In this document: piece after piece, positions 7,927 through 16,620 of the stretch
Layout: every line of letters begins with the position of its first letter
Position numbering within the stretch: position 1 is the first letter of the stretch
Assembly (NCBI RefSeq): GCF_900107415.1
Contig: NZ_FNPX01000004.1
Coordinates: forward strand, 1 to 64,000
From: Jannaschia faecimaris
Lineage (GTDB): Bacteria > Pseudomonadota > Alphaproteobacteria > Rhodobacterales > Rhodobacteraceae
Direction of reading: 5' to 3'
Length of the DNA stretch: 64,000 bases
Program-made: the position numbers and the translations under genes
Notes under the pieces: generated by a model
The model's input: the letters and a program-made list of their open reading frames with translations, nothing else
Told to the model about the DNA's origin: nothing
Databases searched by the model: none

Positions 7927-8841
7927 TCATAAATCCCGTTGGACGCGTTCGCGCCACCAGATGACCAGCCCTGCAGCGGCGATGACAGCGGCTCCGAGCA
8001 GCGTCATCATATCGGGGACCGTGCCAAATACGACAAAGCCGCTGATCGCAAGGTAGATCAGGAACGAATAACTGAACGGCATCAGGACGCTCGCCTCGGC
8101 ATAGCCGTGCGCCTGGCTGAAGAAGTGATGGCCACCCCATGCAAAGCAGCCGATTGCCAGCAATAGTCCCCAGTCCAGTGCCGTGGTCGGGCTGTCCCAG
8201 ACCCAGAACGCGACGGGGGCAAGGACCACGCTGCCGACCAGCCCGGCGTACAACTGCATCGTTCGGGGGGCTGCGACGCCGGCCATCTTGCGTGTCATGA
8301 TCGAGAAAAGCGCGAGGGCCGTCGCCGCCGTCAGGCTGAACAGGACAGCCCAGTGAAATTCCGCCGACCAGGGCCGGACGACGATCAACACGCCCAGGAA
8401 CCCAAGCACGATCGCACCCCACCGCCAGGGGCCGACACGTTCTCCCAGCAAGGGCACCGAAAGGGCAGACACCAGGATCGGGGAGGAAAACATGATCGCC
8501 GCCGAGACGGTCAGGTCCAGGTATCGCAGCGCGATGAAGTTCGTCGTCGTCGACACCAGTAGCAATGTCCCGCGCCCCAGCATCGCCAGCGCCTGTGCGC
8601 GTGGGGCTGTCCATCCCGAATGGTCGGCCGATGTGATCATCGGTCCCGTGGACAGGGCCAGGTGTACGCTGAAGCGCATGAAGGCCATTTGCATCGCCGG
8701 GATGCCTGCCAACGACAGCCATTTGACCGACGTGTCCGTACAAGCGAATAGCCCATAAGCCAACAACATCAGCGCGATGCCGCGTCCGGGGTTGTCCTCC
8801 CGGGCGCGGGCAAGGTGGCTGACGGGGGCGGGTGTTGGCAT
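7927..8841 (-). CDS. EamA/DMT-family transporter
   Basis: A 304-residue inner-membrane protein made of two EamA repeats (about residues 20-150 and 165-295), ten hydrophobic helices in all. The first begins IALMLLAYGLFACTDTSVKWLS. The start ATG touches the stop of the upstream dehydrogenase, so expression is coupled. Drug/metabolite transporters of this type usually export amino acids, nucleotides or organic acids; the cargo here is unknown. A longer minus-strand frame across 7919-9313 in another phase is not a gene. Confidence 0.88.
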   Translation of the reverse strand: MPTPAPVSHLARAREDNPGRGIALMLLAYGLFACTDTSVKWLSLAGIPAMQMAFMRFSVHLALSTGPMITSADHSGWTAPRAQALAMLGRGTLLLVSTTTNFIALRYLDLTVSAAIMFSSPILVSALSVPLLGERVGPWRWGAIVLGFLGVLIVVRPWSAEFHWAVLFSLTAATALALFSIMTRKMAGVAAPRTMQLYAGLVGSVVLAPVAFWVWDSPTTALDWGLLLAIGCFAWGGHHFFSQAHGYAEASVLMPFSYSFLIYLAISGFVVFGTVPDMMTLLGAAVIAAAGLVIWWRERVQRDL

Positions 8842-9723
8842 CTAGCCTTTGAACCGGTCGACGTAGAAATCGACCATCTGGCTGACCATGTCGTCGCCGC
8901 GCCCCTCTTCGATGGCTTTTGTCATCGCCTCCTGCGCGCATTTCGACATAATCGTCTCTGCAGACAGGTTCTCGGCCATTCTCCCGTAATACCCGACATC
9001 CTTGGCCGCGTTGCGGATCGAGAACGCCAGCTTGCTTGCGTCGCCCTCGATCCCGTAGGCTGCCACGAAATCCATCATGCCTGAATGTAGCGGGCCTGCC
9101 GCCATTACTTCGTGGAGTTGTCGGCGATCGATTCCCGCGCAATCTGCCATGGCCAAGGCTTCTGCCATGGCATTGGCGACCGTCATGCCGAAGAAATTGT
9201 TGATCAGCTTGATCGTATGTCCGCTGCCCAAGGCCCCCAGGTGAAAGACGTTCTCGCCCAAGTCGTCCAGAACGGGGCGGACCTTGTCGAAGGCCACCTT
9301 GTTCCCCGAACACATGATGTTCAACTTGCCCTCGCGCCCGTGGCTGGGCGTGCGCCCAAGGGGGGCGTCCAGATAGATGCCACCTGCCGCCGCAACCTCG
9401 TCGCCAAGTGTCTTGGTTGACTCGGGCAGCGAGGTGCCGAAATCGATAACGACCTTACCCTCCGAAAGTCCGGCGATCACGCCGTCAGGCCCACGCATCC
9501 GGCCCTCGACATGATCGGATGTGCCCATGCAGAGCATCGCTATTTCACTCGCGGCAGCAACGTCACGGGCGGTCGCCACTTCGGTCGCGCCGCGCGCCAG
9601 CGCCGCGTCGACCCCGGTGCGGTCGCGGTTGCCGAGCACGGTCAGCGTATGTCCCTTGTCCAGCAGCCGCTGCACCATCGCAGAGCCCATGAGGCCCAAT
9701 CCGATAAATCCGATGTTCGCCAT
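8842..9723 (-). CDS. Beta-hydroxyacid dehydrogenase (HIBADH/GarR family)
   Basis: A 293-residue NAD(P)-dependent dehydrogenase. The N-terminal Rossmann motif is GFIGLGLMGSAM (residues 5-16). The substrate loop is reduced to DAPLGRTPSHGREGKL (usual DAPVSGG). The catalytic lysine sits in GSGHTIKLINNFF. Family members oxidise 3-hydroxyisobutyrate, tartronate semialdehyde or similar. It is the eighth gene of the leftward operon behind the TRAP transporter and a distant paralogue of the gene at 19447-20316 in the same locus. The altered substrate loop suggests a different substrate from classic GarR. Confidence 0.85.
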   Translation of the reverse strand: MANIGFIGLGLMGSAMVQRLLDKGHTLTVLGNRDRTGVDAALARGATEVATARDVAAASEIAMLCMGTSDHVEGRMRGPDGVIAGLSEGKVVIDFGTSLPESTKTLGDEVAAAGGIYLDAPLGRTPSHGREGKLNIMCSGNKVAFDKVRPVLDDLGENVFHLGALGSGHTIKLINNFFGMTVANAMAEALAMADCAGIDRRQLHEVMAAGPLHSGMMDFVAAYGIEGDASKLAFSIRNAAKDVGYYGRMAENLSAETIMSKCAQEAMTKAIEEGRGDDMVSQMVDFYVDRFKG

Positions 9724-9726
9724 CTC

Positions 9727-10611
9727 TTATCCTTTCGCCGTTTCGAAGGACCGCGCATGCAGACCTTTCTGGATTTCGTAGATCGTCTTGCCGATGGGCG
9801 GGGCGGGCAGGGGAACACGTACCGGCACGTCCGCCAGCCGCGGTTGCCGGGGCTGACCGCAGAGCAGTCTGCTGTCGTAATCGGCCAGATCGGTGAACTT
9901 GGTCATCGATCCCATGATCGGCCAGGCATCGGCCGCCATCATTTCGTAGAATAGGATGCGGCGCGATTTGCTGGAGGTGTTTAGGGCGGAGCCGTGCACG
10001 ATACGCCCGTGGTGGATGCTGATCGACCCTGCCGGGCCCATCAGCGGGACCGCGTCCTTCATGTCGTACCCATCCCGCGCGAGGTCCATAGCGCCGACGA
10101 AGTATCCATCGGCGTGATGATCATGGATCGCGCCGCGATGGCTGCCGGGAAAGACCATCAGCGGGCCGTTCTCGGGGCCCATGTCGTCAAGGATAACTCC
10201 GATCGCCAGCACCGCGTCATTCGTGTGCGGGTAGAAGGCGAAATCCTGATGCCATTCGACGGCCGCCCCGTAGCCCGCCTCCTTCATGTTCAGCTTGGTG
10301 GTGTGCAACCGCAGGTCCGGCCCAATCAGGTCGCGCGCAGGGGCGAGGATCGTATCCGACAGCATCATGTCGCGGAACACGGCACTGTGGGTATGCGGCA
10401 GCTTGATGCGCCGCACGCGGGGGGCTTCGGGTTGGTGGCTGTCTTCCAGATCCAACTCATCGGTTCCCTCCGTCAGCCCGCGGGCCTTGGCTGTGTAGCG
10501 GTCGATCTCATCGTGGAGGGTAGCCAGCTGTTCGGCCGACAGACGTCGCTCCAGCAACAGGTAGCCATCCCGGTCATAGGTTTTCTTCTGGGTATGTGTC
10601 AGGAACTCCAT
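9727..10611 (-). CDS. Phytanoyl-CoA dioxygenase family protein (first copy)
   Basis: A 294-residue Fe(II)/2-oxoglutarate-dependent oxygenase. The metal site is visible as VEWHQDF (His and Asp) and a distal His in IVHGSALNTS, followed by SRRILFYEM with the 2-oxoglutarate-binding Arg. I start at MEFLTHTQKK because AGGTGA, which contains the upstream stop codon, lies close before it. PhyH enzymes hydroxylate very diverse small molecules. Here the protein is embedded in a sugar-acid operon with a second PhyH gene at 14006-14947, so hydroxylation or oxidative demethylation of the imported substrate is a plausible role. Confidence 0.85.
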   Translation of the reverse strand: MEFLTHTQKKTYDRDGYLLLERRLSAEQLATLHDEIDRYTAKARGLTEGTDELDLEDSHQPEAPRVRRIKLPHTHSAVFRDMMLSDTILAPARDLIGPDLRLHTTKLNMKEAGYGAAVEWHQDFAFYPHTNDAVLAIGVILDDMGPENGPLMVFPGSHRGAIHDHHADGYFVGAMDLARDGYDMKDAVPLMGPAGSISIHHGRIVHGSALNTSSKSRRILFYEMMAADAWPIMGSMTKFTDLADYDSRLLCGQPRQPRLADVPVRVPLPAPPIGKTIYEIQKGLHARSFETAKG

Positions 10612-10615
10612 TCCG

Positions 10616-11437
10616 TCACCTCGGTCTGAGTTCATTCAGTTTCGGCAAGGTCGTGGCGGGGTCGGGTGCAATGCCGGTGTAGGCTTCGAAACTCTGCATC
10701 GCCATAAAGCGGAACAGGTCGAAACCGGTCAACACCGCCAGCCCCGCACCCGAGGCACTGGTCAGGAAGGGCGTGTCTGTCGGCGTGTAGACCGCGTCGA
10801 ACGCCCAGGCCTGCCGGTCCAGCAATGCCGCATCGAAGGCCGTGCCGCCATAGGGGTCCATGCCCGCCGGCGTGCAATTGGCCAATCCTTCGGCGTCGAG
10901 GATCGCGTCCGCCGCATCCGCGATGTCGATCGCCGTCGCGCCCGTTCGGGCGGCAAGATCACGGGCCCTTTCGGCGTCCCGGTCCCACACATGCACGGGC
11001 CCGGCACCCATCGCGATCAACGCGGGCACGACCGCCCGGGCGACCCCGCCTGCACCGGCTACGGCGACGGCCCCCGGCGGGCGATCGAGGACATTCGAAA
11101 ACGCTGACAGAAACCCCGTGTAATCGGTGTTGAACCCCGCAAGTGGCGAAAAGATCAGCGTGTTCGACGCGCCAAGTGTCTCCGTCCCCGGCACCATTGC
11201 ATCGCCCGCCCAATCGGCAGCGTAGGTTTTCCACGGATGGGTCACGGTCACCCCCGTCCAGCCATCGTGGCGGAGCAGGTCGACCTGTGCGTCGAAGTCG
11301 AATGCGTCCTGCCCCTTGGTGTCGATGGGCGTGAATGTGAATTCGATGTCGTGATCGCCGCACATGATAGACAGCGCGCGCGACAGTCGCGAATTTCCGA
11401 TGTTGTCGCCGATAAGGCCGCAGATAAGTGTCTTCAT
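10616..11437 (-). CDS. Shikimate dehydrogenase-family oxidoreductase
   Basis: A 273-residue AroE-fold protein. The N-terminal substrate domain has GVTVTHPWKTYA, with the catalytic lysine, and NTDYTGF, with the catalytic Asp. The NADP domain has AGAGGVARAVVPAL and ANCTPAGM. It lies inside a catabolic operon, not beside aromatic biosynthesis genes, so it probably acts on a cyclic or linear polyhydroxy acid such as quinate or a sugar-acid derivative. The start at MKTLICG (11437) is chosen by family alignment; there is no strong Shine-Dalgarno and an upstream TTG is possible. Confidence 0.8.
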   Translation of the reverse strand: MKTLICGLIGDNIGNSRLSRALSIMCGDHDIEFTFTPIDTKGQDAFDFDAQVDLLRHDGWTGVTVTHPWKTYAADWAGDAMVPGTETLGASNTLIFSPLAGFNTDYTGFLSAFSNVLDRPPGAVAVAGAGGVARAVVPALIAMGAGPVHVWDRDAERARDLAARTGATAIDIADAADAILDAEGLANCTPAGMDPYGGTAFDAALLDRQAWAFDAVYTPTDTPFLTSASGAGLAVLTGFDLFRFMAMQSFEAYTGIAPDPATTLPKLNELRPR

Positions 11438-11498
11438 CCGGACAACGCAGGGGTCTGCCCCGGTGCCCCCCGCAAAACGCAAGTGCAAGGAAAGACGG

Positions 11499-12488
11499 TC
11501 ATCCGATCCCCGTCGTCGCTTCGATTTTCAGGACGACCTCAAGCGTCCCACGCGCGCTGACTGCGTCCACGATCGGGGCGGCGTGGCCCGCGATGACGTC
11601 TGCGAAATGTTCCAACTGGCGGATCAGGGGAACGGCGTCTTCGACGACCGTATCGTTTGGTCTCGGCTCCTCGTTCCAGTTGGCCGCACCCGACCAGACG
11701 CGGAGGCTGGGGAACTCGACACCGCCCGCCGTGCCAGCGATGCGCAGGCTATCCTGCGAAGTCTGCGGGATGTTCGGGTTCTCGCCCGTGCCCGCCTCGA
11801 ACCCCCAAGGGGTCGGCGTTGTGTCGGCGTAGGTCAGGGTCGCAGTCACCCCGCCCTCGAAGCGCAGGACCGCCCCTCCGCTTTCAGGCCGTGCGGCCCC
11901 GCGAATGGCGTTGGAGGCGAGACCCACGACCTGCGTCACGTCGCCGAACAGCCAGCGGAGCGTGTCGATGTCATGGATCAGGTTCTGCTTGATGGGAGAG
12001 CCGTCCATTCCTGCGCGCCAGTCCAGATCAAAATATTCGTCCGGTTTGCGCATCAGCCACAGCAAGGACGCGGCAACCGGCGTCCCGATCCGACCGGATG
12101 TCACCACCTGGTGCAGCTTGGCCACGCGCGGATGATGGCGGCGGTGATGGCCGACGAGGATTTTCACGCCCGCTTCGTCCGCCGCGGCAATCATGGCATC
12201 GGCGTTTGCCAGGGTGTCTGCCACGGGCTTCTCCACCAGCACATGCCAGCCGCGTTTGGCGGCGGCGATGGTCAACGGCGCGTGGCTGGGGGTGGGGGTG
12301 GCGATCAGAACGCCGTCAACGGGCACGTCGACTTCGTCAAAAGACGAGAAGCCGCGTGCTGTGGGATGCGCGCGCCGGGCTGGATCGGGGTCGACGATGC
12401 CCGCAAGTGTCAGGTCTGGGTGCGCATCGATATGGGCCAGATGCCGTTCGCCTATCAGACCCGTACCGGCGAGGAGTATGCGGGTCAC
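11499..12488 (-). CDS. Gfo/Idh/MocA-family oxidoreductase
   Basis: A 329-residue NAD(P)-dependent dehydrogenase. The Rossmann motif is LLAGTGLIGERH (residues 5-16), the family signature is VEKPVADT (about 85-92), and the catalytic region includes HDIDTLRWLFGDV with the conserved His and Asp. Members oxidise or reduce sugars, inositols and sugar acids. It follows the UxaA-like dehydratase by 10 bases in the leftward operon. Probably the first oxidation, or an epimerising redox step, in breakdown of the TRAP substrate; the sequence does not fix which. Confidence 0.88.
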   Translation of the reverse strand: MTRILLAGTGLIGERHLAHIDAHPDLTLAGIVDPDPARRAHPTARGFSSFDEVDVPVDGVLIATPTPSHAPLTIAAAKRGWHVLVEKPVADTLANADAMIAAADEAGVKILVGHHRRHHPRVAKLHQVVTSGRIGTPVAASLLWLMRKPDEYFDLDWRAGMDGSPIKQNLIHDIDTLRWLFGDVTQVVGLASNAIRGAARPESGGAVLRFEGGVTATLTYADTTPTPWGFEAGTGENPNIPQTSQDSLRIAGTAGGVEFPSLRVWSGAANWNEEPRPNDTVVEDAVPLIRQLEHFADVIAGHAAPIVDAVSARGTLEVVLKIEATTGIG

Positions 12489-12498
12489 GGGAAACGCC

Positions 12499-14001
12499 TC
12501 ACATCACCGCCCCGATCTGCCAAGGTACGAACTCGTAGTCGCCAAGGCCTTGTGCCTCGGACTTCGTGACCTCGCCCGATGCCACACGCAAGAACATCTC
12601 GTAAATTTCCCGTCCCTTGGACTCTACGCTGCTGCGCCCGTCCAGGATGTCGCCCGCGTTCACGTCCATGTCTTCCGGCATCCGGTCGAACAGGGTCTGG
12701 TTCGTGGCCACCTTGATCGTGGGGGCCGGTTTCGATCCGAAGGCCGAGCCGCGTCCGGTGGTGAAGCACACGATATGACAGCCGCCCGCGATCTGGCCCG
12801 TGACGGACGCGGGGTCGTAGCCGGGGCTGTCCATGAAGGTGAATCCCGCCGCCCGGACCTGCTCGGCGTATTTGTAGACGCCCATAAGCGGCGTGGTGCC
12901 GCCCTTGGCCGCCGCCCCGAGTGATTTTTCCAGGATGGTGGTCAAGCCACCCTTCTTGTTGCCGGGCGAAGGATTGTTGTCCATCGAGCCACGGTTGCGC
13001 TCCGTGTAATCCTTCCACCACTCGATCAGCCCGATCAGGCGGTCGCCGGTGGCACGGTCATGCGCGCGGCGGGTCAGCAGGTGCTCGGCACCGTAGATTT
13101 CGGGCGTTTCGGCCAGAACGCCCGTCCCGCCCTGCGCCACCAGAAGATCGCAGGCGTGGCCCAGTGCCGGGTTCGCGGTGATGCCCGACCAGGCATCGGA
13201 ACCGCCGCATTGCAGGGCGACCTTCAATTCGGATGCGGGGCAGGGCGTGCGGGTCGCCTTGTCGGCGATGGGTAGCATGGCGCGAACCTTTTCGATGCCC
13301 AATTCAACGGTGCGACGGAGGCCGGCGACATTCTGGATGTTCATCGTTTGGAAGGTCGGGCCCTGTTTCACGCCCCAGGCTTCCAGCAGCCAGTCGATCT
13401 GGTTCATCTCGCACCCCAGGCCCACCATGAGGACGCCGGCGTGGTTGGGATGCTTGGCATAGCCCCACATGACGCGCTGCAACGCCTCGAAACCGTCTCC
13501 AGAGTCCGCCATGCCGCAGCCGGTGCCGTGCACGAAGGCGCAAACCCCATCGACGTTGGGATAGGCGGCCAGATCCTCGGGGCCAAAGGCATCGGCGATG
13601 CGGCGGGCGGCGGTGGCGGAGCAGTTCACCGAGGTGACGATGGCGATGTAGTTGCGCGTGCCGACCGTTCCGTTGTCCCGGCGGTACCCCATGAAGGTAT
13701 CGCCTGTCGCGGGGGGCACGGGGTGCAGGTCGGTGCCGAATTCGTAATCCACATCCGTCGCCGCAAAGTCGCAATTCTGGGTGTGCACGTGGTCGCCGGG
13801 TGCGATGTCCACGCTCGCGTAGCCGATGATCTGGCCGTACTTGCGGATCGGCTCCCCGGTAGGGATCGCGCGCGTCGCGATCTTGTGACCGGACGGAATC
13901 AACGTCGCGGTCGCGACGTCCTCGACCGTCGCACCTGCTTCCAGGGCACGGGTTGCGGTCACGACATTGTCGAGCTGGCTAAGTCTGATGGTCAGGTTCA
14001 T
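12499..14001 (-). CDS. UxaA-family altronate/galactarate-type dehydratase
   Basis: A 500-residue protein with an N-terminal SAF domain (about 1-90, RLSQLDNVVTATRAL) and the large D-galactarate dehydratase/altronate hydrolase domain with TVGTRNY (near 115) and a conserved Cys cluster region GGCHIVCFTTGRGS near 400. These iron-dependent enzymes remove water from an aldonic or aldaric acid to give a 2-keto-3-deoxy acid. Start chosen at MNLTIRLS since a longer reading overlaps the upstream dioxygenase gene; this start lies 5 bases past its stop. Substrate may be altronate-like rather than altronate itself. Confidence 0.87.
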   Translation of the reverse strand: MNLTIRLSQLDNVVTATRALEAGATVEDVATATLIPSGHKIATRAIPTGEPIRKYGQIIGYASVDIAPGDHVHTQNCDFAATDVDYEFGTDLHPVPPATGDTFMGYRRDNGTVGTRNYIAIVTSVNCSATAARRIADAFGPEDLAAYPNVDGVCAFVHGTGCGMADSGDGFEALQRVMWGYAKHPNHAGVLMVGLGCEMNQIDWLLEAWGVKQGPTFQTMNIQNVAGLRRTVELGIEKVRAMLPIADKATRTPCPASELKVALQCGGSDAWSGITANPALGHACDLLVAQGGTGVLAETPEIYGAEHLLTRRAHDRATGDRLIGLIEWWKDYTERNRGSMDNNPSPGNKKGGLTTILEKSLGAAAKGGTTPLMGVYKYAEQVRAAGFTFMDSPGYDPASVTGQIAGGCHIVCFTTGRGSAFGSKPAPTIKVATNQTLFDRMPEDMDVNAGDILDGRSSVESKGREIYEMFLRVASGEVTKSEAQGLGDYEFVPWQIGAVM

Positions 14002-14005
14002 GGTC

Positions 14006-14947
14006 TCATGCGCAATGCGGGCTGTCAGATGTCCAGCGGTGGATCGGAATGTGGTCACGGGCGGCGCAGGCCAGACGTGCCTCGCCCCAAAGCCTGCGCC
14101 AGTGTCGCCAGTCGTGCAACTCGGATGCAGGGTGCGCCCTGCTGCGGGCAACGAAGGCGGGGAAATGGGCGCGGCCCGTCGGCTGGCCCGTCACTTGGTA
14201 GCGCAAGTCGAAAGACCAGCGGAACCCGTCGGAGAGATTGTCGAGCGAGGCATGCGGTACCATCGGATGCAGCAGAACAACTCCCCCGCGCCGCACGGGC
14301 AGCGCGCGGGCGCGTGCCGGGTCCAGATGTGCCTTCGGAATCGCCGTCTGCGACAGCGGGCAGTGGGGCAGCATGGACTGTGCACCGCCGTCGTCGTCCG
14401 CGAAGGGTTGCACGATCAGACATCCGTTCTCCTCGGTCGCGTCGGTCATCGCCACCCAGACGGTGATCATATCCGTGGCATCCGCCTCGGCATGGGCGAC
14501 CCCGCGGTCCTGATGCCACAAGGTGCCGCCGACATGGGCGCGGGCCTCACCGGGGACCAGGTCGCGTGCCGGCGGTTTGATGCGCAGGTGCTGGATCGGC
14601 GTCGATGTGACCTCGGGGCCAAGGAGAGCTTCGGCGATGTCCAAAAGCGCGGGGGAGGTCAGCAATTCGAAGACCGCCGGACCGGCGTGGAACGGTGTAT
14701 CCGCCGCGATTTCGTCACCGGGCAGGGAGATGTCCATCGGTTGAAACCAATCGTGCCCAGCCAAATGCATGGCGTGCAGCGTCGGGAAGAACCCCTTCCA
14801 GGGCAGGCCCCATCTTGCCGACAGACCGCGCAATACATCGGCGTACTCGGTCTCAATCAGGTTCAGCAAGTCCGTAGACAGAACGTCCTCCACCACCAGG
14901 TATCCCTGGCGGTGAAATGTCTGAACCCGATCAGGGGTAAGCGTCAT
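14006..14947 (-). CDS. Phytanoyl-CoA dioxygenase family protein (second copy)
   Basis: A 313-residue Fe(II)/2-oxoglutarate oxygenase. The iron site is LWHQDRG (His, Asp) with a distal His in HPMVPHASLDNLSDGFRWSFDLRY. It shares only the fold and motifs with the copy at 9727-10611, so the two are likely to act on different positions or substrates. Start at MTLTPDR with GGGGG just upstream; it lies 11 bases after the TRAP large-subunit stop. It is the first enzyme gene after the transporter, suggesting early action on the imported compound. Confidence 0.85.
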   Translation of the reverse strand: MTLTPDRVQTFHRQGYLVVEDVLSTDLLNLIETEYADVLRGLSARWGLPWKGFFPTLHAMHLAGHDWFQPMDISLPGDEIAADTPFHAGPAVFELLTSPALLDIAEALLGPEVTSTPIQHLRIKPPARDLVPGEARAHVGGTLWHQDRGVAHAEADATDMITVWVAMTDATEENGCLIVQPFADDDGGAQSMLPHCPLSQTAIPKAHLDPARARALPVRRGGVVLLHPMVPHASLDNLSDGFRWSFDLRYQVTGQPTGRAHFPAFVARSRAHPASELHDWRHWRRLWGEARLACAARDHIPIHRWTSDSPHCA

Positions 14948-14957
14948 GCCGCCCCCG

Positions 14958-16586
14958 TCAATCCAGAAGGATTTCAATGATTGGCGGATAAATCAGCAGG
15001 ACCGACAGCGCACAGAGCTGAATGCAGATGAATGGCAGGAAGCCCTTGAAGATATCCGTCAGGGAGATGTGAGGTGGTGCCACGGATTTCAGGTAGAAGG
15101 CCGCCGGGCCGAACGGTGGAGATAGGAAACTGACCTGCATGTTCATACAGAACAGGACCCCGAACCAGACGGCCAGGTACCTGGGCTGCAACTCGCCCAG
15201 CAGGCCAATCTCCTCGATAGGCAGGCGCTGCACGATGGGCAAGAAGACCGGAATGATCAGCAGGACGATCCCGACCCAGTCCATGAATGCCCCCATGAAC
15301 AGCAGGATCAGCATCATCACCAACAGGATGCCCATCGTGGGCAGGTCCGCGCTGACAATCATGTTGGCGACGTAGGTCGGCCCTCCAGCGATGGTGTAGG
15401 CCCCCGCAAGGGTCGCGGCCCCGATGGTCACCCAAATGATCGTCCCGGTGGATTTCAAGGTGCGCATCAGGCTGTCCCAGACCAGCTCAACGCTAGCCTC
15501 GCCCCGGAAAACCGAGATCAGGAACACCGCGATCACGCCCATGGCCGCCGCTTCGGTAATGCCCGAGATTCCGCCGTAGATGGAGCCCATGACCACACCG
15601 ATGACAACGATAGGTGCAACCAGACCCTTACCCATGTTCCAGCCCCGCGCGCCGCGTTCCTTGCCGAAGACAAGGAAAATAAGCGCAAGGCAGGCCGCCA
15701 GGACGACGCCGGTCCAGATTACGTGATGGGGCTGACCCATTGTGATCGGCTCAACATTCTCGATTACCGCGTTTTGGCCGGTGATGGTGAAAAACGTCGC
15801 GCGCAGGAACAGCGCCGTGGCAAACCCCGCACCCAAGATGGCAAGGAACGCGCCGAAAAGCATCGTCTTCTCGGCACCCTTGGGATCGTTGGGGTCGTCG
15901 GGTGGCAGGGGGGCCAGGCTGGGGTTCAATTGCGTGCGTACCACGATATAGATGATAATGAACGAAGCCAGCATGAAGCCCGGCACGAAGGCCGCGGTGA
16001 ACAGGGCCTTGATCGAGGTTTCGGTGATCAGGCCGAAAATGATCAGCACGATGGATGGCGGGATCATCGTACCCAGAGAGCCGGACGCACAGATCGTGCC
16101 GATTGCCATGTTCTGATCGTAGCCGAGGCGCAGCATCTGCGGCAGCGCGATAAGGCCCAGAAGGACGACCTCGCCACCGATGATGCCTGACATCGCCGCC
16201 ATGATCACAGCCATGATCGACGTCACGATGGCGATTCCGCCGCGGGTCCGGCTGAGCCATACGTTAAGGGACGAGTACATATCCTTGGCGATGCCCGAGC
16301 GTTCTAGCAGCGAAGCCATAAAGATGAACAGCGGAATTGAGATCAGAACGTAATCCGTCAGCAGCCCAAAGATCTTCTGCGCCAGAATGCCGAGCGGCCC
16401 GGTCCCGAAGCGACCGGTCAGCAGCCCCTCCCCGAACTCCCAGGGAGCGGTCAGCAATTGCGGCTCGAACTTCATGACCAGGACAAGCACGGCAAGGACG
16501 GCCGAGGCGAATCCCAGCGGCATCCCGATTGCAAGCAGCAGCATCAGTCCGATCAAAAGGACCAGTGAAATCGTTCCGACATCCAT
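14958..16586 (-). CDS. TRAP transporter large permease (DctM family)
   Basis: A 542-residue inner-membrane protein that carries the substrate and sodium pathway of the TRAP importer. The family motif region is FIFMASLLERSGIAKDMY (about 87-104), then GGEVVLLGLIALPQML and SGSLGTMIPPSIVLIIFGL. It is longer than the usual 425-440 residues because of an insertion of about 100 residues (roughly 230-330) with two extra hydrophobic segments. It follows the small subunit by 34 bases. Confidence 0.9.
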   Translation of the reverse strand: MDVGTISLVLLIGLMLLLAIGMPLGFASAVLAVLVLVMKFEPQLLTAPWEFGEGLLTGRFGTGPLGILAQKIFGLLTDYVLISIPLFIFMASLLERSGIAKDMYSSLNVWLSRTRGGIAIVTSIMAVIMAAMSGIIGGEVVLLGLIALPQMLRLGYDQNMAIGTICASGSLGTMIPPSIVLIIFGLITETSIKALFTAAFVPGFMLASFIIIYIVVRTQLNPSLAPLPPDDPNDPKGAEKTMLFGAFLAILGAGFATALFLRATFFTITGQNAVIENVEPITMGQPHHVIWTGVVLAACLALIFLVFGKERGARGWNMGKGLVAPIVVIGVVMGSIYGGISGITEAAAMGVIAVFLISVFRGEASVELVWDSLMRTLKSTGTIIWVTIGAATLAGAYTIAGGPTYVANMIVSADLPTMGILLVMMLILLFMGAFMDWVGIVLLIIPVFLPIVQRLPIEEIGLLGELQPRYLAVWFGVLFCMNMQVSFLSPPFGPAAFYLKSVAPPHISLTDIFKGFLPFICIQLCALSVLLIYPPIIEILLD

Positions 16587-16620
16587 GTCGTGCCCTCCCC
16601 CAGGGTGCCCGTCTCGGGCT

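Noticed and set aside
7919-9313. A 464-residue minus-strand open frame
   Set aside because: It covers the EamA and dehydrogenase genes in another phase, is Arg/Pro/Gly-rich and has no family motifs, while both overlapped genes have clear motifs.
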